Below are positions 7,479 to 17,101 of a stretch of DNA of 64,000 nucleotides, piece by piece. Within the stretch, counting starts at the first letter, position 1. Every line of letters starts with the position of its first letter. This DNA comes from Anaerolinea sp. (GTDB lineage: Bacteria > Chloroflexota > Anaerolineae > Anaerolineales > Anaerolineaceae): NCBI GenBank assembly GCA_029975965.1, contig JARKOV010000108.1, forward strand, positions 1 to 64,000, read 5' to 3'. Under the pieces are notes generated by a model. It ran no database searches. It was not told where the DNA came from and saw only the letters and a list, made by a program, of their open reading frames with translations. The position numbers were made by a program, and so were the translations under genes.

Positions 7479-9293
7479 TCAGGGTCCTTTCTCTGGCCGG
7501 ACCGGTACGCCTTCTTCGATGACCGGCGATTCAAACGGCCCGTTGAGCCCATCGCCCGCGTTCAGGGATGGCTGGGGCTGGGCGCTGTCAAGCCCGACCA
7601 GACCCTTCAAGAAGCGCAGCACTTTTTGCCAGAAAGTCTCCTCCATCACGGGGGGAACGCCCGATCCATCGCCGGGGATCTCACCGCCCGGTCCTTCGGG
7701 GATGATCGGGGCGCCTTCCAGTACCTCGATCGAGATGGTCTGGGTGATCTGGCGCGGCTGGTTGAAATCGTCGGTGTAGTTGATCACCACGTTCAGGTCG
7801 AGTGGGCCTGCCACGGGTGGCATGAGCATCGCGTCCAGGGTGAAAAAGCCGCCAGGGTCGAGCGAGCCGACCAGGGTGGTGTTGTTCTGCACTTCCGCCC
7901 CGGGGGCGCTGACGGTCATGTTGCCCAAAACGGCCGTTTTCCGGCCCAGGTTGACCACCTGGAGCGGCAGGGTCATCATCTGCCCGGAGAAAAACTGCCC
8001 CGGGTCGCGGTAGAAGTTGACCTCGACGGCGGGTAGCTGGTAGATCAGCATGGTGATGACCTGGTCGTCGACCATGCGGTTGCCTTTCGGGTCGGTGTAG
8101 ACGAAGGAAATCTTCAGCGTGTAGGCGCCGGGGTTGGCCGAAACGTTGACGATCAGGCGGGTGGTGGTGCTGACCACCCCGTTGGCCGGAAGATCGCCGA
8201 GATAGATCAGGTTCGAAGAGCCGACCGGGGCGAAGGTGGTCAGGTCGCTGCTGCCGGCGGATACGCCCCCCGGCGTCGGGGTGCCGTTCACGTCCGGGGT
8301 GACCCCGCCACCCAGCACCAGCGTGACCGCGCGCGCATCGGCGTTGCCGAGGTTGGTGACATCCAGGTCAAGGGAGAACTGGCTGCCGGGCTGGAGCGTG
8401 TCCACGTCGGTCTGGTAGGCGGAGATGACCAGTTGCGGGCGGAAAACCTGGGCCTGGGTCGGGGTGGCGGTGGGGGCCGCCGCGCCGGAGTAGACGCGCA
8501 GTTGCAGGGTGATCGAGAAGGCTTCGTTGTAGGTAGCGCCGTTGGCGTCGCTGTAGGTCAGCTTGACTGGCACGCTGCCGATCGGCTGCCCGGCGAGCGC
8601 GGCGGACACGAGGAAGCGCTGCGAGATGTCGCGACTGCTCCCACGCGCGAGCGTGCCAAGCGCCACGACGCCGCCGGTGTCCTGGGGCAGGAAGCTCTCG
8701 TTGAGGAAGGAGAGGATCAGGTTGTTGGCGTCCATGGTGCCGTCGTTGCGCAGGCTGAGGAACAGCTTGAACGAATCGCCCACCGCGATGGTGTCTTTGT
8801 CGAGGTAATAGCCGGTGATCACCACCAGCGGGCGCGCTGCGCCGGGCGGCGTGGTGGGCTGCTGCGTCGGCGGTGTGCTGACGGTGGTGGTGACAAGCAG
8901 CGAGACGCCCGTGCCGGTTCCGGGGGTGAACGAAACGGTGATGCCTTCCGAGCTGCCGGGAACGGCCGAAGGCGAGATGTTCAGCGCGACCTGAACGGGC
9001 TGGGTGGCGCCGGCGGCGACGAAAACGCTGCTCGGGGCGGAAATGATCCCCAATCCGCTGGAGGTGGTCTGGACGGCGACCGTTTCATCAGCCGCGCCGT
9101 TGTTGGTGACCGCGAAGTTGTAAACCACCGAGCTGCCCGGAAGCCCCGACTTTGCCGCGGCATCCACGGTCACCGCCAGGGTGCTGGCCTGCTGCAACTC
9201 GGCGGCCTGCACCCCGCCGGGCCACGAAAACAGGATGACCCCGGCGATCAGCGCCAGGATGGTGAGCGAGCGAAGGATTGAGGATTTCGACAT
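7479..9293 (-). CDS. Secreted CARDB/NEW3-like repeat protein
   Basis: About 604 residues. A signal peptide (hydrophobic SLTILALIAGVILFSWP, cleavage after VQA) is followed by an NEW3-like domain (about 45-140) and repeated CARDB-like Ig folds (about 160-510), linked by Thr/Pro-rich spacers. The C-terminal 90 residues are hydrophilic and proline-rich with no membrane anchor. Such proteins occur next to MacB-type permeases in Chloroflexota and may be surface or adaptor components. The start was taken at MSKSSILRS because GGAGGG lies 8 bases upstream; a TTG 15 bases earlier would overlap that site. Embedded between the ABC ATPase and permease genes. Confidence 0.85.
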   Translation of the reverse strand: MSKSSILRSLTILALIAGVILFSWPGGVQAAELQQASTLAVTVDAAAKSGLPGSSVVYNFAVTNNGAADETVAVQTTSSGLGIISAPSSVFVAAGATQPVQVALNISPSAVPGSSEGITVSFTPGTGTGVSLLVTTTVSTPPTQQPTTPPGAARPLVVITGYYLDKDTIAVGDSFKLFLSLRNDGTMDANNLILSFLNESFLPQDTGGVVALGTLARGSSRDISQRFLVSAALAGQPIGSVPVKLTYSDANGATYNEAFSITLQLRVYSGAAAPTATPTQAQVFRPQLVISAYQTDVDTLQPGSQFSLDLDVTNLGNADARAVTLVLGGGVTPDVNGTPTPGGVSAGSSDLTTFAPVGSSNLIYLGDLPANGVVSTTTRLIVNVSANPGAYTLKISFVYTDPKGNRMVDDQVITMLIYQLPAVEVNFYRDPGQFFSGQMMTLPLQVVNLGRKTAVLGNMTVSAPGAEVQNNTTLVGSLDPGGFFTLDAMLMPPVAGPLDLNVVINYTDDFNQPRQITQTISIEVLEGAPIIPEGPGGEIPGDGSGVPPVMEETFWQKVLRFLKGLVGLDSAQPQPSLNAGDGLNGPFESPVIEEGVPVRPEKGP

Positions 9294-9317
9294 TGAATTT
9301 CCCTCCAAATAACTGGG

Positions 9318-10049
9318 CTACGTTTCAGGGTTGGCTTCGGGCACCTGGCTGGCTTCTTCGTATTGCTCGCGTGAGACGCATTTGCCGTCCAGCAGGTAGA
9401 GCGTGTTGGTGGCGAAACGCAGCATGCGTGGGTCGTGGGTGACCACTACCACGGTGCGTCCGCCGCGATGCAGATCGCTGAGCAGTTGCATGATGCTGTA
9501 GCCGGTGACTGTGTCCAGGTTGCCGGTCGGCTCGTCCGCCAGGATCAGGCTGGGGTCGTTGACCAGCGCGCGGGCGATGGCCACGCGCTGTTGCTGTCCG
9601 CCGGACATCTCTGCCGGGCGATGGCGAATGTGAGTCTCCAGTCCGACCATTTCGAGCAGCTCTTTGGCTCGCTTCGAGCGCGACGCGGTGTTGATTCCGG
9701 CAAAGCGCATGGGGAAGGCAGTGTTTTCGAGCGCGGTCATGCTGGCGATGAGGTTGAACTGCTGGAAAACAAAGCCGACCGTGCTGCGACGGTAAACCGC
9801 CAGGGCGTTCTCGTCCAGTGCGTTTAAATCGTAGCCCTTGACCTGGATAGAGCCACCGGTCGGCCGGTCCAGGCCGCCGAGCAGGTAGAGCAGGGTGCTT
9901 TTCCCGGAGCCCGAAGGGCCCATCACCACGGTAAAAGTGTTTTCAAGCACCTCGATATCCACGCCCGCCAGCGCATGGACGCGCGTGCGTCCCATGACAA
10001 ATGCCTTGCGCAAATCGCGGGTCGAAAGAAAGGTCGCGGAAGCCGTCAT
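9318..10049 (-). CDS. ABC transporter ATPase (MacB/LolD type)
   Basis: 243 residues, a complete nucleotide-binding domain. The Walker A motif is GPSGSGKST (about 45-53), the Q-loop is FVFQQFNLI, the signature is [14 protein letters not shown], Walker B is [12 protein letters not shown], and the H-loop is VVTHD. It powers the permease at 6138. The gene lies 11 bases after the Yip1-like gene and 24 bases before the secreted repeat protein, all on the same strand. Confidence 0.95.
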   Translation of the reverse strand: MTASATFLSTRDLRKAFVMGRTRVHALAGVDIEVLENTFTVVMGPSGSGKSTLLYLLGGLDRPTGGSIQVKGYDLNALDENALAVYRRSTVGFVFQQFNLIASMTALENTAFPMRFAGINTASRSKRAKELLEMVGLETHIRHRPAEMSGGQQQRVAIARALVNDPSLILADEPTGNLDTVTGYSIMQLLSDLHRGGRTVVVVTHDPRMLRFATNTLYLLDGKCVSREQYEEASQVPEANPET

Positions 10050-10060
10050 AAGCCGGTCGG

Positions 10061-10852
10061 TTAGAAGAAGAAAAACGGCCGGTCAACCGTTAAGGCGCTG
10101 AGCTGGGCGCTGATAAAACCCGGCACCGCGCGCAAGGCGATCAACACGAGAACGGACACCAGAACGGCCCCGGTCACTTTGCCGCTTTTCAACCCGGAAG
10201 TGTTGCGCGCTCCGATGATCAGCAGCACAAATTGCCAGACCAGGTACAGGTCAACCAGCGCGAGCAGCGCGGCCAGATAAGCCATGCCGCCGGTCACGTC
10301 GGCGGCGATGAAGCCGGAGACGCCGGGGCGTGTGATCAGTTGGCGGGTGACGAGCATGTACACGATCTGCACCAGCGTGCGGATGGCGTAGGGCAACATG
10401 CTCCAACCGGTCAGATTGAAGTCGGCCTGGCGCGAGCCGCGGCTACCGCTCAGGGTGAGGATCACGTGCAGGATGGCAGCCAGCAAGAACCAGCCAAGCC
10501 AGACCGCCGCCAGCCCGCCCAGGGCGGGGAAGACGTACATGAACAAGGGGCTGGTATTGGGTTGGTTGGCCTCGAAATAATCCTGTTGCATCTCGGGGCT
10601 CCAGAACTCGAAGTCCTGCGGCAGGGTGGGCGGGGTGCTCAGGGCAATTTGGGTGCGGATTGGGCCGGCGATGACCGCGGAAATGAGGACCAACACGCTG
10701 AGCAGCAAGAGCGGGGTGAACCAGCTCGATACTTCCGATTGCGCAATCTCACGCATCGCCCGGGCGGGCCGGAACAACACCGGAAGAACCCAGTCAAAGC
10801 GCAGCCTGGCTTTCGGTTTTTCGAGTACCTCGATTTCTTCGATATTGGCCAT
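10061..10852 (-). CDS. Yip1-domain membrane protein
   Basis: 263 residues. A short cytoplasmic N-terminus contains FDWVLPVLFRPARAMREIAQ, the entry typical of bacterial YIP1-family proteins. About five transmembrane helices follow (about 45-65, 105-135, 150-175, 190-220, 235-250). The family role in bacteria is unclear. As first gene of the block with the MacB-like ABC transporter it may assist that complex. The protein ends in a run of phenylalanines (PFFFF). Confidence 0.8.
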   Translation of the reverse strand: MANIEEIEVLEKPKARLRFDWVLPVLFRPARAMREIAQSEVSSWFTPLLLLSVLVLISAVIAGPIRTQIALSTPPTLPQDFEFWSPEMQQDYFEANQPNTSPLFMYVFPALGGLAAVWLGWFLLAAILHVILTLSGSRGSRQADFNLTGWSMLPYAIRTLVQIVYMLVTRQLITRPGVSGFIAADVTGGMAYLAALLALVDLYLVWQFVLLIIGARNTSGLKSGKVTGAVLVSVLVLIALRAVPGFISAQLSALTVDRPFFFF

Positions 10853-11069
10853 GGATCAAACCTCGTTGAATTCCGTCGATTAAGACATCAAGTCATAGAC
10901 GCTCTATCAAGGCGTTTGGTTCCCAACACGAATCGTGTACCGCTTCGATCAAAAGTATTTTACCTGAAGTTGGTTGGTTGGGGAAATGTGGTTTCGCCCG
11001 ATGCTGCACGTCGGGATGGAGGTTGGATTTTCCCCCGATCTTTGGGGCATGCGCGTGCGTAAAGAAGCA

Positions 11070-11138
11070 GGTTGTGTCATTTATTTTCTGGTATGTAGGG
11101 CAAAGCCCACATTTTTTCAGAAAAATTGAAGCATAATC
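11070..11138. repeat. Dispersed 70-bp palindrome, degenerate copy
   Basis: This shares the core TTTTCTG...GGGCAAAGCCCACAT...CAGAAAA and the outer GTTGTG/CATAATC ends with the copies at 14167, 23067, 24871 and 47033, but carries several mismatches. It is the only recognisable item in the 10853-11234 gap besides the leader of the next gene. Confidence 0.75.
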
Positions 11139-11234
11139 AAGAAGTATAGCCGATGCATGCGGCAAGGAAAATCAAGCGCAAATTCAGCCTGTGTTTGCTA
11201 CAATAATTGCAGTTCGTTTTCAGGGAGAAAGGCA

Positions 11235-12737
11235 ATGCCAGAAAAATCGATTCTTATCATCGGGGCGGGGATCGCCGGGTTGTGCGCGGGGGTGTACGCG
11301 CGCATGAACGGCTATCGATGCAAGATCCTCGAGATGCACACGCAGGCCGGCGGGTTGGTCACCGCCTGGCAGCGCCGCGGGTACACCATCGACGGCTGCA
11401 TTCACTGGCTGGTCGGCTCCTCGCCTTCCAGCGGCTTATACCGATCCTGGCAGGAGGTCGGGCTGGTGCAAAACCGGACCTTCATCAACCACGAGATTTA
11501 CCAGGTGTTCGAAGATGCCCAAGGGCGGCGCTTCACCCTCTACGCCGACCCGGACCGCCTCGAGCAGCACATGCTGGAGCTTGCCCCGCAGGACCGCGAG
11601 GTTATCCATGAATTCGTGGAGGGCATCCGCTTTGCGGCGAATTTCAGCCCTCCCGCAGGAGACCAGGCAGGGCTGGCCGGCTTGCTGCAGAGGGTGGGCT
11701 TCATGCTCTCGATGCTGCCGAAGATGCCCAAAATTCAAAAGCTGATGAAGACGCGCACGCTCGACATCGCCAACCGTTTCACCGATCCCTTGCTGCGCAC
11801 CGGCATCAAGGAGATGTGGATGGAGGAGTTCAGCATCTTCTTCATGTACGCCACGCTGGCCTACCTGCACCGCAAAGACGCCGGATACCCGATCGGGGGC
11901 TCTCTGCCGATGATCAAGGCGGTCGAAGCGCGCTTTCACGCCCTGGGCGGCGAGACGCAGTACGGCGCGCGGGTCGAGAAAATCCTCGTCGAGGGTGGCA
12001 AAGCGGTGGGCGTGCGCCTGACCGACGGCACGGAGCAGCGCGCCGACCTGGTCATTTCGGCGGCCGACGGTCACGCGACCATTTTCGACATGCTCGAAGG
12101 TCGTTATATCGACCAATCCATCCGCGACACCTACGAGAAGTGGCCGATCTTCCAGCCGCTGATCTTCGTCGGGCTGGGTCTCAACCGCACCTTCGAAGAG
12201 GAACCCCCCTTGGTGTCGGGGATCACCTACATGCTCAAAGAGCCGGTGATGATCGGGGGCATGGAACGCAACAAGATTGGGGCGCACGTGTTCAACTTCG
12301 ACCCGTCTTTTGCCCCGCCGGGGAAAACGGTGATGGTGCTCATGTTCGAGAGCCGCTACGATTATTGGAAAAAGCTTCAGCAAATCCCGGGCGCCTACGA
12401 GGCGGAAAAAAGCGCCATCGGCGAAACCTTGATCGGCTGCCTGGAGCAGCGCTGGCCGGGCATCAGCCGGCAGGTGGAGATGATCGACGTGTCGACGCCG
12501 CTGACCTTCGAGCGCTACACCGGCAACTGGCAGGGCAGCTTTGAGGGTTGGATGATGACCCCGCAGAACGCGATGGCACGCATGAAGAAGACCCTCCCCG
12601 GGCTGGCAAATTTCTACATGGTCGGGCAGTGGGTGCAGCCGGGGGGCGGCCTGCCCAGCGGGGTGATGACGGCGCGCGAGGTGCTCCAGGCTATCTGCAA
12701 GGCGGACGGGAAAAAGTTCCAGGCAAGGGTGGATTAA
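11235..12737 (+). CDS. Phytoene-desaturase-like FAD oxidoreductase
   Basis: 500 residues of the CrtI/CrtISO-like amine-oxidase superfamily (COG1233). The N-terminal Rossmann motif GAGIAGLCAG (about 9-18) is followed by an acidic residue after the second strand (ILEMH). GGLVTAWQRRGYTIDGCIHW is the conserved dinucleotide-binding follow-on. The C-terminal FAD-binding segment is MVGQWVQPGGGLPSGVMTAR. Likely substrates are carotenoid or polyprenoid-like; none can be assigned. The ATG at 11235 has GGGAGAAAGG before it. An in-frame upstream extension is not supported. Confidence 0.88.
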   Translation: MPEKSILIIGAGIAGLCAGVYARMNGYRCKILEMHTQAGGLVTAWQRRGYTIDGCIHWLVGSSPSSGLYRSWQEVGLVQNRTFINHEIYQVFEDAQGRRFTLYADPDRLEQHMLELAPQDREVIHEFVEGIRFAANFSPPAGDQAGLAGLLQRVGFMLSMLPKMPKIQKLMKTRTLDIANRFTDPLLRTGIKEMWMEEFSIFFMYATLAYLHRKDAGYPIGGSLPMIKAVEARFHALGGETQYGARVEKILVEGGKAVGVRLTDGTEQRADLVISAADGHATIFDMLEGRYIDQSIRDTYEKWPIFQPLIFVGLGLNRTFEEEPPLVSGITYMLKEPVMIGGMERNKIGAHVFNFDPSFAPPGKTVMVLMFESRYDYWKKLQQIPGAYEAEKSAIGETLIGCLEQRWPGISRQVEMIDVSTPLTFERYTGNWQGSFEGWMMTPQNAMARMKKTLPGLANFYMVGQWVQPGGGLPSGVMTAREVLQAICKADGKKFQARVD

Positions 12738-12769
12738 CCCGGTCGGGTAACATCGGCTTTGGAGGGCGG

Positions 12770-13462
12770 ATGCGCATTCGCATTGGGTTGGAGAACAACT
12801 ACCAGGGGCGCTCGCTGGCCTGGGCGCTGGATTTCCCGGGCGCGTTTGCCTACGGGGCGGACGGCAGCGAGGCCATTCTCAACCTGCCGCGCGGCCTGCT
12901 GCAGTACCAGACCTGGGCCAACCGGCATGCCGGTCGGGAGTGGGTGGCGCTGGGCGATTTCGACCTGCGCCTGGAGGAAACCTGGCAGGTCTACACGATC
13001 AACCGCCAGATGGAGCCGGCTGAGGAAGGGTACGAAGTGAACGCCTGGTTCCGCGACGATTGGCGCCCGTTGAGCGAGGGCGAGATCGAGCGCGGGTTGG
13101 AATTGCTGCGCTGGAGCCGCGCCGACCTGTTGGCGGTTGCCGGGGAGCTGCCGCAGGAGAAACTGGACGCCGAGTACCCGGGCGAGCGCTGGAGCATCCG
13201 CGGCGTGCTGATGCACATCGGCGGCGCGGAATGGTGGTACCTCGACCGGCTGGGGCTGGCGATGGAGCGCAGCGAGCTGCCCAAAGACGCCTTCGCGCGA
13301 CTGGCGGTGACGCGCGGCCGGCTGGAGGAGGTGCTGCCGCGCCTGGCCGGCTCGAAGCAGGTGGTCGGGGTGGATGGCGAGTTCTGGAGCCCGCGCAAGC
13401 TGTTGCGCCGCTCGCTGTGGCACGAGCTGGACCACATCGCGCACATCACCAAACTGCTGTAA
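12770..13462 (+). CDS. HicB-like / DinB-superfamily fusion protein
   Basis: 230 residues. The first about 45 (RIGLENNYQGRSLAWALDFPG, SEAILNLP) look like the HicB/UPF0150 fold found in antitoxins. Residues about 105-230 form a DinB-like four-helix bundle with the metal-site histidines in LMHIGGAEWWYLDRL and WHELDHIAHI. DinB-fold proteins are metal-dependent thiol transferases or hydrolases; the reaction here is unknown. The start at 12770 follows GGAGGGCG at 9 bases. It lies 32 bases after the oxidoreductase and is probably cotranscribed with it. Confidence 0.8.
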   Translation: MRIRIGLENNYQGRSLAWALDFPGAFAYGADGSEAILNLPRGLLQYQTWANRHAGREWVALGDFDLRLEETWQVYTINRQMEPAEEGYEVNAWFRDDWRPLSEGEIERGLELLRWSRADLLAVAGELPQEKLDAEYPGERWSIRGVLMHIGGAEWWYLDRLGLAMERSELPKDAFARLAVTRGRLEEVLPRLAGSKQVVGVDGEFWSPRKLLRRSLWHELDHIAHITKLL

Positions 13463-13469
13463 TTTAAAA

Positions 13470-13497
13470 GTAGGGGAGCGCACTGGGCTCCCCTACA
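13470..13497. terminator. Hairpin between convergent genes
   Basis: GTAGGGGAGC and GCTCCCCTAC form a perfect 10-bp stem between the convergent genes ending at 13462 and 13518. There is no clear T-run. It probably acts as a bidirectional terminator or blocker. Confidence 0.5.
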
Positions 13498-13517
13498 AGT
13501 TGAAATCCACTTCCATT

Positions 13518-14027
13518 TTACAGGAGCAAACTCAACACCCCCGCAGGGATAGCTGCGACCAGCAGCCCGCCGAGGGCGCCTTTGAGGAAGGCGACCAGGT
13601 GAAAGCCCACATCGCGATAGGCGGGCATGCCCTGCGTGCCGGGGAGCACCATGAAGGCGGGCTGGAGAACCATCCCGATCAGCAGGTCGATCACCAGCAG
13701 GTCGAACAGGTTAAAAGTGAGGAAAACCAGGTAAAAGGTAAGGAACAGCGCTATAAAAGTCGGCTGGATGGCCGTGCGGCTTTCGAGAGTCACCCCGGCG
13801 GCGATCGACACGGCGAGCAGGATGACGAAGAACGGAATGCCGACCCACTTGCGCTGGCGGCGGGTGCGCTCGCTCGCCGGGCCGTATCTTTCGCGAACCT
13901 GCGGCGGGTAATCGTTGAGCCACAGCTCGGCGTTGTAGGCCATGCTGCCGAGGATCAACGCTCCCAACAATGCGCTCAGCAGTGCGCCGAAAAGAAGCGC
14001 GTGCCAGACCAGTTCCATGTTGACCAT
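13518..14027 (-). CDS. Four-helix membrane protein of unknown function
   Basis: 169 residues with about four transmembrane segments (about 8-30, 62-82, 90-115, 140-168). An acidic/basic loop (ERYGPASERTRRQRKW) sits between the first two. I do not recognise a family. The ATG follows GGAGGGCAAA. It is separated from the transporter operon by one of the 70-bp palindromes. Confidence 0.7.
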   Translation of the reverse strand: MVNMELVWHALLFGALLSALLGALILGSMAYNAELWLNDYPPQVRERYGPASERTRRQRKWVGIPFFVILLAVSIAAGVTLESRTAIQPTFIALFLTFYLVFLTFNLFDLLVIDLLIGMVLQPAFMVLPGTQGMPAYRDVGFHLVAFLKGALGGLLVAAIPAGVLSLLL

Positions 14028-14166
14028 TTTGCCCTCCGTTTCCCTTGCTTGCGGCGACCGAGCCAGAGCTGCTCGGTTTTTTCCCGGCGTCTGGGCAGTC
14101 GCCTTTGCTATTAAAAGACGCCAGCGGAGGGTTCGGGTTCCAGGCAGTTGCCGCCTGGATTGGCGG

Positions 14167-14236
14167 GATTGTGTTTCAATTTTTCTGTAAAATGCGGGCT
14201 TTGCCCCACATTTTACAGAAAATAAATTACACGATC
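14167..14236. repeat. Dispersed 70-bp palindrome, copy B
   Basis: The outer ends are GATTGTG and CACGATC. The inner arms are TTTTCTGTAAAATG and CATTTTACAGAAAA around GCGGGCTTTGCCCCA. It lies between the membrane protein gene and the end of the ABC operon. Confidence 0.92.
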
Positions 14237-14250
14237 ATTGGCGGGCATCG

Positions 14251-15075
14251 TCAGCCGATGGCGCGGCGCAGCGCGCGGGCGAGCGCGCCGAACTCGGGCG
14301 TGTAGCGCACGCCTTCTTCACGCGGGCGGGCCAGCGGGACGGGCTGGTCGAGCACCACCCGCCCCGGGCGGGGCGAGAAAACCAGCACCCGGTCCGAGAG
14401 CAGCAGCGCCTCGCTGATCGAGTGGGTGACCATTAGCACGGTGGTGCGCTGCTGCTGCCAAAGGCGCAGCAACTCGGCGGCCATTTTCTCGCGAGTCAGC
14501 GCGTCCAGCGCGCCGAAAGGCTCATCCAACAGCAGCAGGTCAGGCTCCTGGATCAACGCGCGGGCGATCGCCACCCGTTGGGCCATCCCGCCGGAGAGGT
14601 CGCGCGGCCAGGTGCGCTCGAAGCCCGCCAGGCCGACCAGGTCGATCCAGCGCTGCGCCCTTTCCAGCGCCTGCTCCTCCGGCTCGCCGGCCAGGATCAA
14701 AGGCAGGGCGATGTTCTGGATCACCGAGCGCCAGGGCATCAGGTTGGCGTCTTGAAAAACCAGGCTGATCTTCGGGTCGACCTGTGGCCCTTGGGCATCC
14801 TCGCCGGCGCAATGAAAGCAGACCTCTCCGCTGGTGGGGCGCAGCAGGCCAGCGAGGATGCGCAGCAGCGTGCTCTTACCGCTCCCAGATGGCCCCAGCA
14901 GGCTGACAAACTCGCGCGGGTAGAGCATGAAATCTACCCCGCGCAGCGCTTCCACCCCGCCGTTGCCGTTGGCGTGCAGCATGCCCAGGCGGCGCACTTC
15001 GAGGAAGGCCTTACCTGTTCCCGCGGGCGGAGAGGTGCTCTCCAGCCCGGTGGCTCGCTCAGGGTAGGTAGTCAT
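14251..15075 (-). CDS. ABC transporter ATPase of the riboflavin-type uptake system
   Basis: 274 residues of the SsuB/TauB/ThiZ group. The Walker A motif is GPSGSGKST, the Q-loop region is [14 protein letters not shown], the signature is [15 protein letters not shown], and Walker B is [12 protein letters not shown]. It should energise uptake through the permease at 16032 with the binding protein at 15059. It overlaps the end of the binding-protein gene by 17 bases. The whole operon lies behind an FMN riboswitch, which points to riboflavin or a flavin precursor and not to nitrate or sulfonate. Confidence 0.9.
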   Translation of the reverse strand: MTTYPERATGLESTSPPAGTGKAFLEVRRLGMLHANGNGGVEALRGVDFMLYPREFVSLLGPSGSGKSTLLRILAGLLRPTSGEVCFHCAGEDAQGPQVDPKISLVFQDANLMPWRSVIQNIALPLILAGEPEEQALERAQRWIDLVGLAGFERTWPRDLSGGMAQRVAIARALIQEPDLLLLDEPFGALDALTREKMAAELLRLWQQQRTTVLMVTHSISEALLLSDRVLVFSPRPGRVVLDQPVPLARPREEGVRYTPEFGALARALRRAIG

Positions 15076-16027
15076 TGGTGTACGCCTGGCTGAGGTCGAG
15101 GGGCTGTGCCAGCAAGCCCATGTCGAGCAGCACCTGCTGCATGTTCTCCCAGGCCTGGGGATGGGTGCGGCCGTTCTCCTCTGCGCCCCACAGGTCGATG
15201 GAGGTGGTCAGAACCTTTTTCTGCACCTCCTCGTTGGCCTGGGCCAGGTTTTCGACGTATTTTTTACTGATCTCGTAGGCCGCGTCTGGGTCGGAAGCGG
15301 CTTCTTGAACGCCCTTTAAGGTGGCGAGGACCATCTTTCGCACCAGGTCGGGGTTCTCTCGCAGGGTCTTCTCGTTGGTGATCAAGCCGTTGGAGACCAG
15401 CTCGAGGTAATCGGAGGTGCGCAGAACCGTCACCGGGAAACCGAGCGCTTCCAGTTGGATTGGCTCGTTGGCCACGTAGACCACGGCGGCCTGTTCGCGA
15501 CCGGAGGCAATGCCCTCAACCTGGTTGAAGCCGATCGCGTCGAAGGTGACGTCGGTTTCAGTCAACCCGCCGGCAGCCAGCAGCGCCCGCGCACCGATGT
15601 AGCTGGCTCCGTACAGCCCGGGGATGCCGATGCGCTTGCCTTTCAGGTCGGCTGGCGTGTTGATCTTTTCTTCCACCCGGGCTGCGATGCCGACCGGGTA
15701 CTCCTGGTACCAGGCCATCACGAATACCACCGGCAGCCCTTTGGCGCGACCGAGCAGCACCTGCTCGCCTGAGACGATGGCGAATTGCAGCGTGTTTGCG
15801 CCCACCAGGGCGACGTTGTCGCTCTCCATGCTGTAATCGATGGTGACATCGATCCCTTCGGCGGCGTAGTAGCCCTTGTCGAGGGCCACGTAGAGCGGGG
15901 CGAACTGGACGTTGGGGATGAACCCCACCGGCAAGCGGACGGAGACGTTCGGTTGCGTCCGAGCCGGTGCGCAGGCGGTCAGGTACACAAGGAGCAAAGA
16001 CAGGAAGGAAGTGACGAGTCGTTTCAT
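15059..16027 (-). CDS. ribY: Substrate-binding lipoprotein, RibY-like (NMT1/THI5 family)
   Basis: 322 residues. The lipoprotein signal LLLVYLTAC has its lipobox Cys at about residue 19. An NMT1/THI5-like periplasmic-binding fold follows (about 35-250), including [20 protein letters not shown] and [19 protein letters not shown]. Relatives bind pyrimidine precursors, sulfonates or, in the RibXY systems described for Chloroflexota, riboflavin. The FMN riboswitch upstream favours the last. It sits between the permease gene (4-base gap) and the ATPase gene (17-base overlap). Confidence 0.85.
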   Translation of the reverse strand: MKRLVTSFLSLLLVYLTACAPARTQPNVSVRLPVGFIPNVQFAPLYVALDKGYYAAEGIDVTIDYSMESDNVALVGANTLQFAIVSGEQVLLGRAKGLPVVFVMAWYQEYPVGIAARVEEKINTPADLKGKRIGIPGLYGASYIGARALLAAGGLTETDVTFDAIGFNQVEGIASGREQAAVVYVANEPIQLEALGFPVTVLRTSDYLELVSNGLITNEKTLRENPDLVRKMVLATLKGVQEAASDPDAAYEISKKYVENLAQANEEVQKKVLTTSIDLWGAEENGRTHPQAWENMQQVLLDMGLLAQPLDLSQAYTNDYLP

Positions 16028-16031
16028 ACAA

Positions 16032-16853
16032 CTACCCTTGTTGTTCGGGATGTGCTTGCCAGGCCAGCAGCCGCCGCTCAGCCAGCATAACCAGCCCGTA
16101 GAGCGTTAATGCCATGCCGATCAGCGTCAGCACGGTGGCAAAGACCAGTGGGGTATCGTACTGCCCGCGGGCGACGTTGACCAGGAAACCCAGGCCGCGG
16201 TCTGCGCCGATGAACTCGCCGACCACCGCGCCGATCACCGAGAGGGTGGCGCCTATGCGCAGCCCACCCAGGAAGACCGGCATGGCGGCGGGGACTTCGA
16301 GGTAGCGCAGCATTTGCAGGCGGGTGGCGCGCAGGGAGCGCATCAGGTCGCGCAGGTTCTGCGGCACCGCGCGCAGCCCGACCACCGTGTTGACCAGGAC
16401 GGGAAAGAAGACGATCAGGGCGCAGATCAGCACCTTGGCGGGCAGCCCCGGGCCGAACCAGATCACCAGCAGCGGGGCGATGGCGACGATCGGCACCGCC
16501 TGGCTGGCGACCAGGTAGGGAGCGAGCATGCGCTCGAGGGTCGGCGAGCGGGCAATCCAGTAGCCGCTGACCGTGGCGAGCAGGCTGCCGGCCATCAAAC
16601 CGAGCAGCACTTCGAGCAGGGTAGCGGCGGTGTGGCGCAGCAGCATCCCGTCGATGAGCGCCTGCCAGAAGCGCTGGGCGACGACCAATGGGCTGGGCAG
16701 CAGATAATCGGTCATGCGCGGCAATGCAGACAGCGCCTGCCAGGCCGCCAGCCCGGCGAGCAGAGAGAGCGGGACAAACCAGCGCCTGCCGCGTTTCAAG
16801 GCGCGCGCCGCGCGGGGCAAGAGAGAGTTGGGTGCGGTTCGTTCCTTTTCCAC
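16032..16853 (-). CDS. ribX: ABC transporter permease, RibX-like
   Basis: About 273 residues from a GTG at 16853. BPD-type permease with about six transmembrane helices. The EAA-like loop is visible as [20 protein letters not shown] (about residue 170). It forms the uptake channel for the RibY-like lipoprotein. A longer reading from 17051 is not credible, because its first 66 residues would be encoded by the riboswitch and terminator. The GTG abuts the T-run of the terminator, so a TTG at 16820 or 16799 is also possible; the start is uncertain. Confidence 0.82.
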   Translation of the reverse strand: MEKERTAPNSLLPRAARALKRGRRWFVPLSLLAGLAAWQALSALPRMTDYLLPSPLVVAQRFWQALIDGMLLRHTAATLLEVLLGLMAGSLLATVSGYWIARSPTLERMLAPYLVASQAVPIVAIAPLLVIWFGPGLPAKVLICALIVFFPVLVNTVVGLRAVPQNLRDLMRSLRATRLQMLRYLEVPAAMPVFLGGLRIGATLSVIGAVVGEFIGADRGLGFLVNVARGQYDTPLVFATVLTLIGMALTLYGLVMLAERRLLAWQAHPEQQG

Positions 16854-16880
16854 AAAAAAAGCCCCGATCGACCATCGGGG
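16854..16880 (-). terminator. Riboswitch-controlled intrinsic terminator
   Basis: On the minus strand GCCCCGAT and ATCGGGGC form a stem with a 4-base loop (GGTC) followed by seven T. It lies between the FMN riboswitch and the permease start, as expected for transcriptional attenuation by FMN. Confidence 0.88.
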
Positions 16881-16961
16881 CAGGCGCGCAGCCAGGAAAT
16901 AAAAGACCCGAAACGCATGCGTTCCGGGGCCGGCTGCCTCCAGGCGGAATCCACCTGGAGA

Positions 16962-17083
16962 ATACCTTCTTTCATCCGGACTGTACCGTCGACCCCGGAA
17001 TTGCGCCGGGTCATGCCCCGCCGTAGGCGGCTGCTCGTGGGTTCTCACCACCGGTCGGGAATTTCACCCTGCCCCGAAGGTAT
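16962..17083 (-). promoter_or_regulatory. FMN riboswitch (RFN element)
   Basis: Minus strand. The closing P1 helix pairs ATACCTTC with GAAGGTAT. The RFN-conserved strings are present in order: GGGGCAGGGTGAAATTCCCG, ACCGGTGGT, ATTCCGGGGTCGACGGTA and AGTCCGGATGAAAGAAGG. A second inverted repeat at about 16911-16927 (AACGCATGCGTT) may be an anti-terminator arm. FMN binding should favour the terminator at 16854 and shut off the ABC operon. Confidence 0.95.
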
Positions 17084-17101
17084 GTACTTTTCTTCACATG
17101 C

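Noticed and set aside
16854..17051. 66-residue N-terminal extension of the RibX-like permease
   Set aside because: It would translate the FMN riboswitch and its terminator; the permease family starts after this region.
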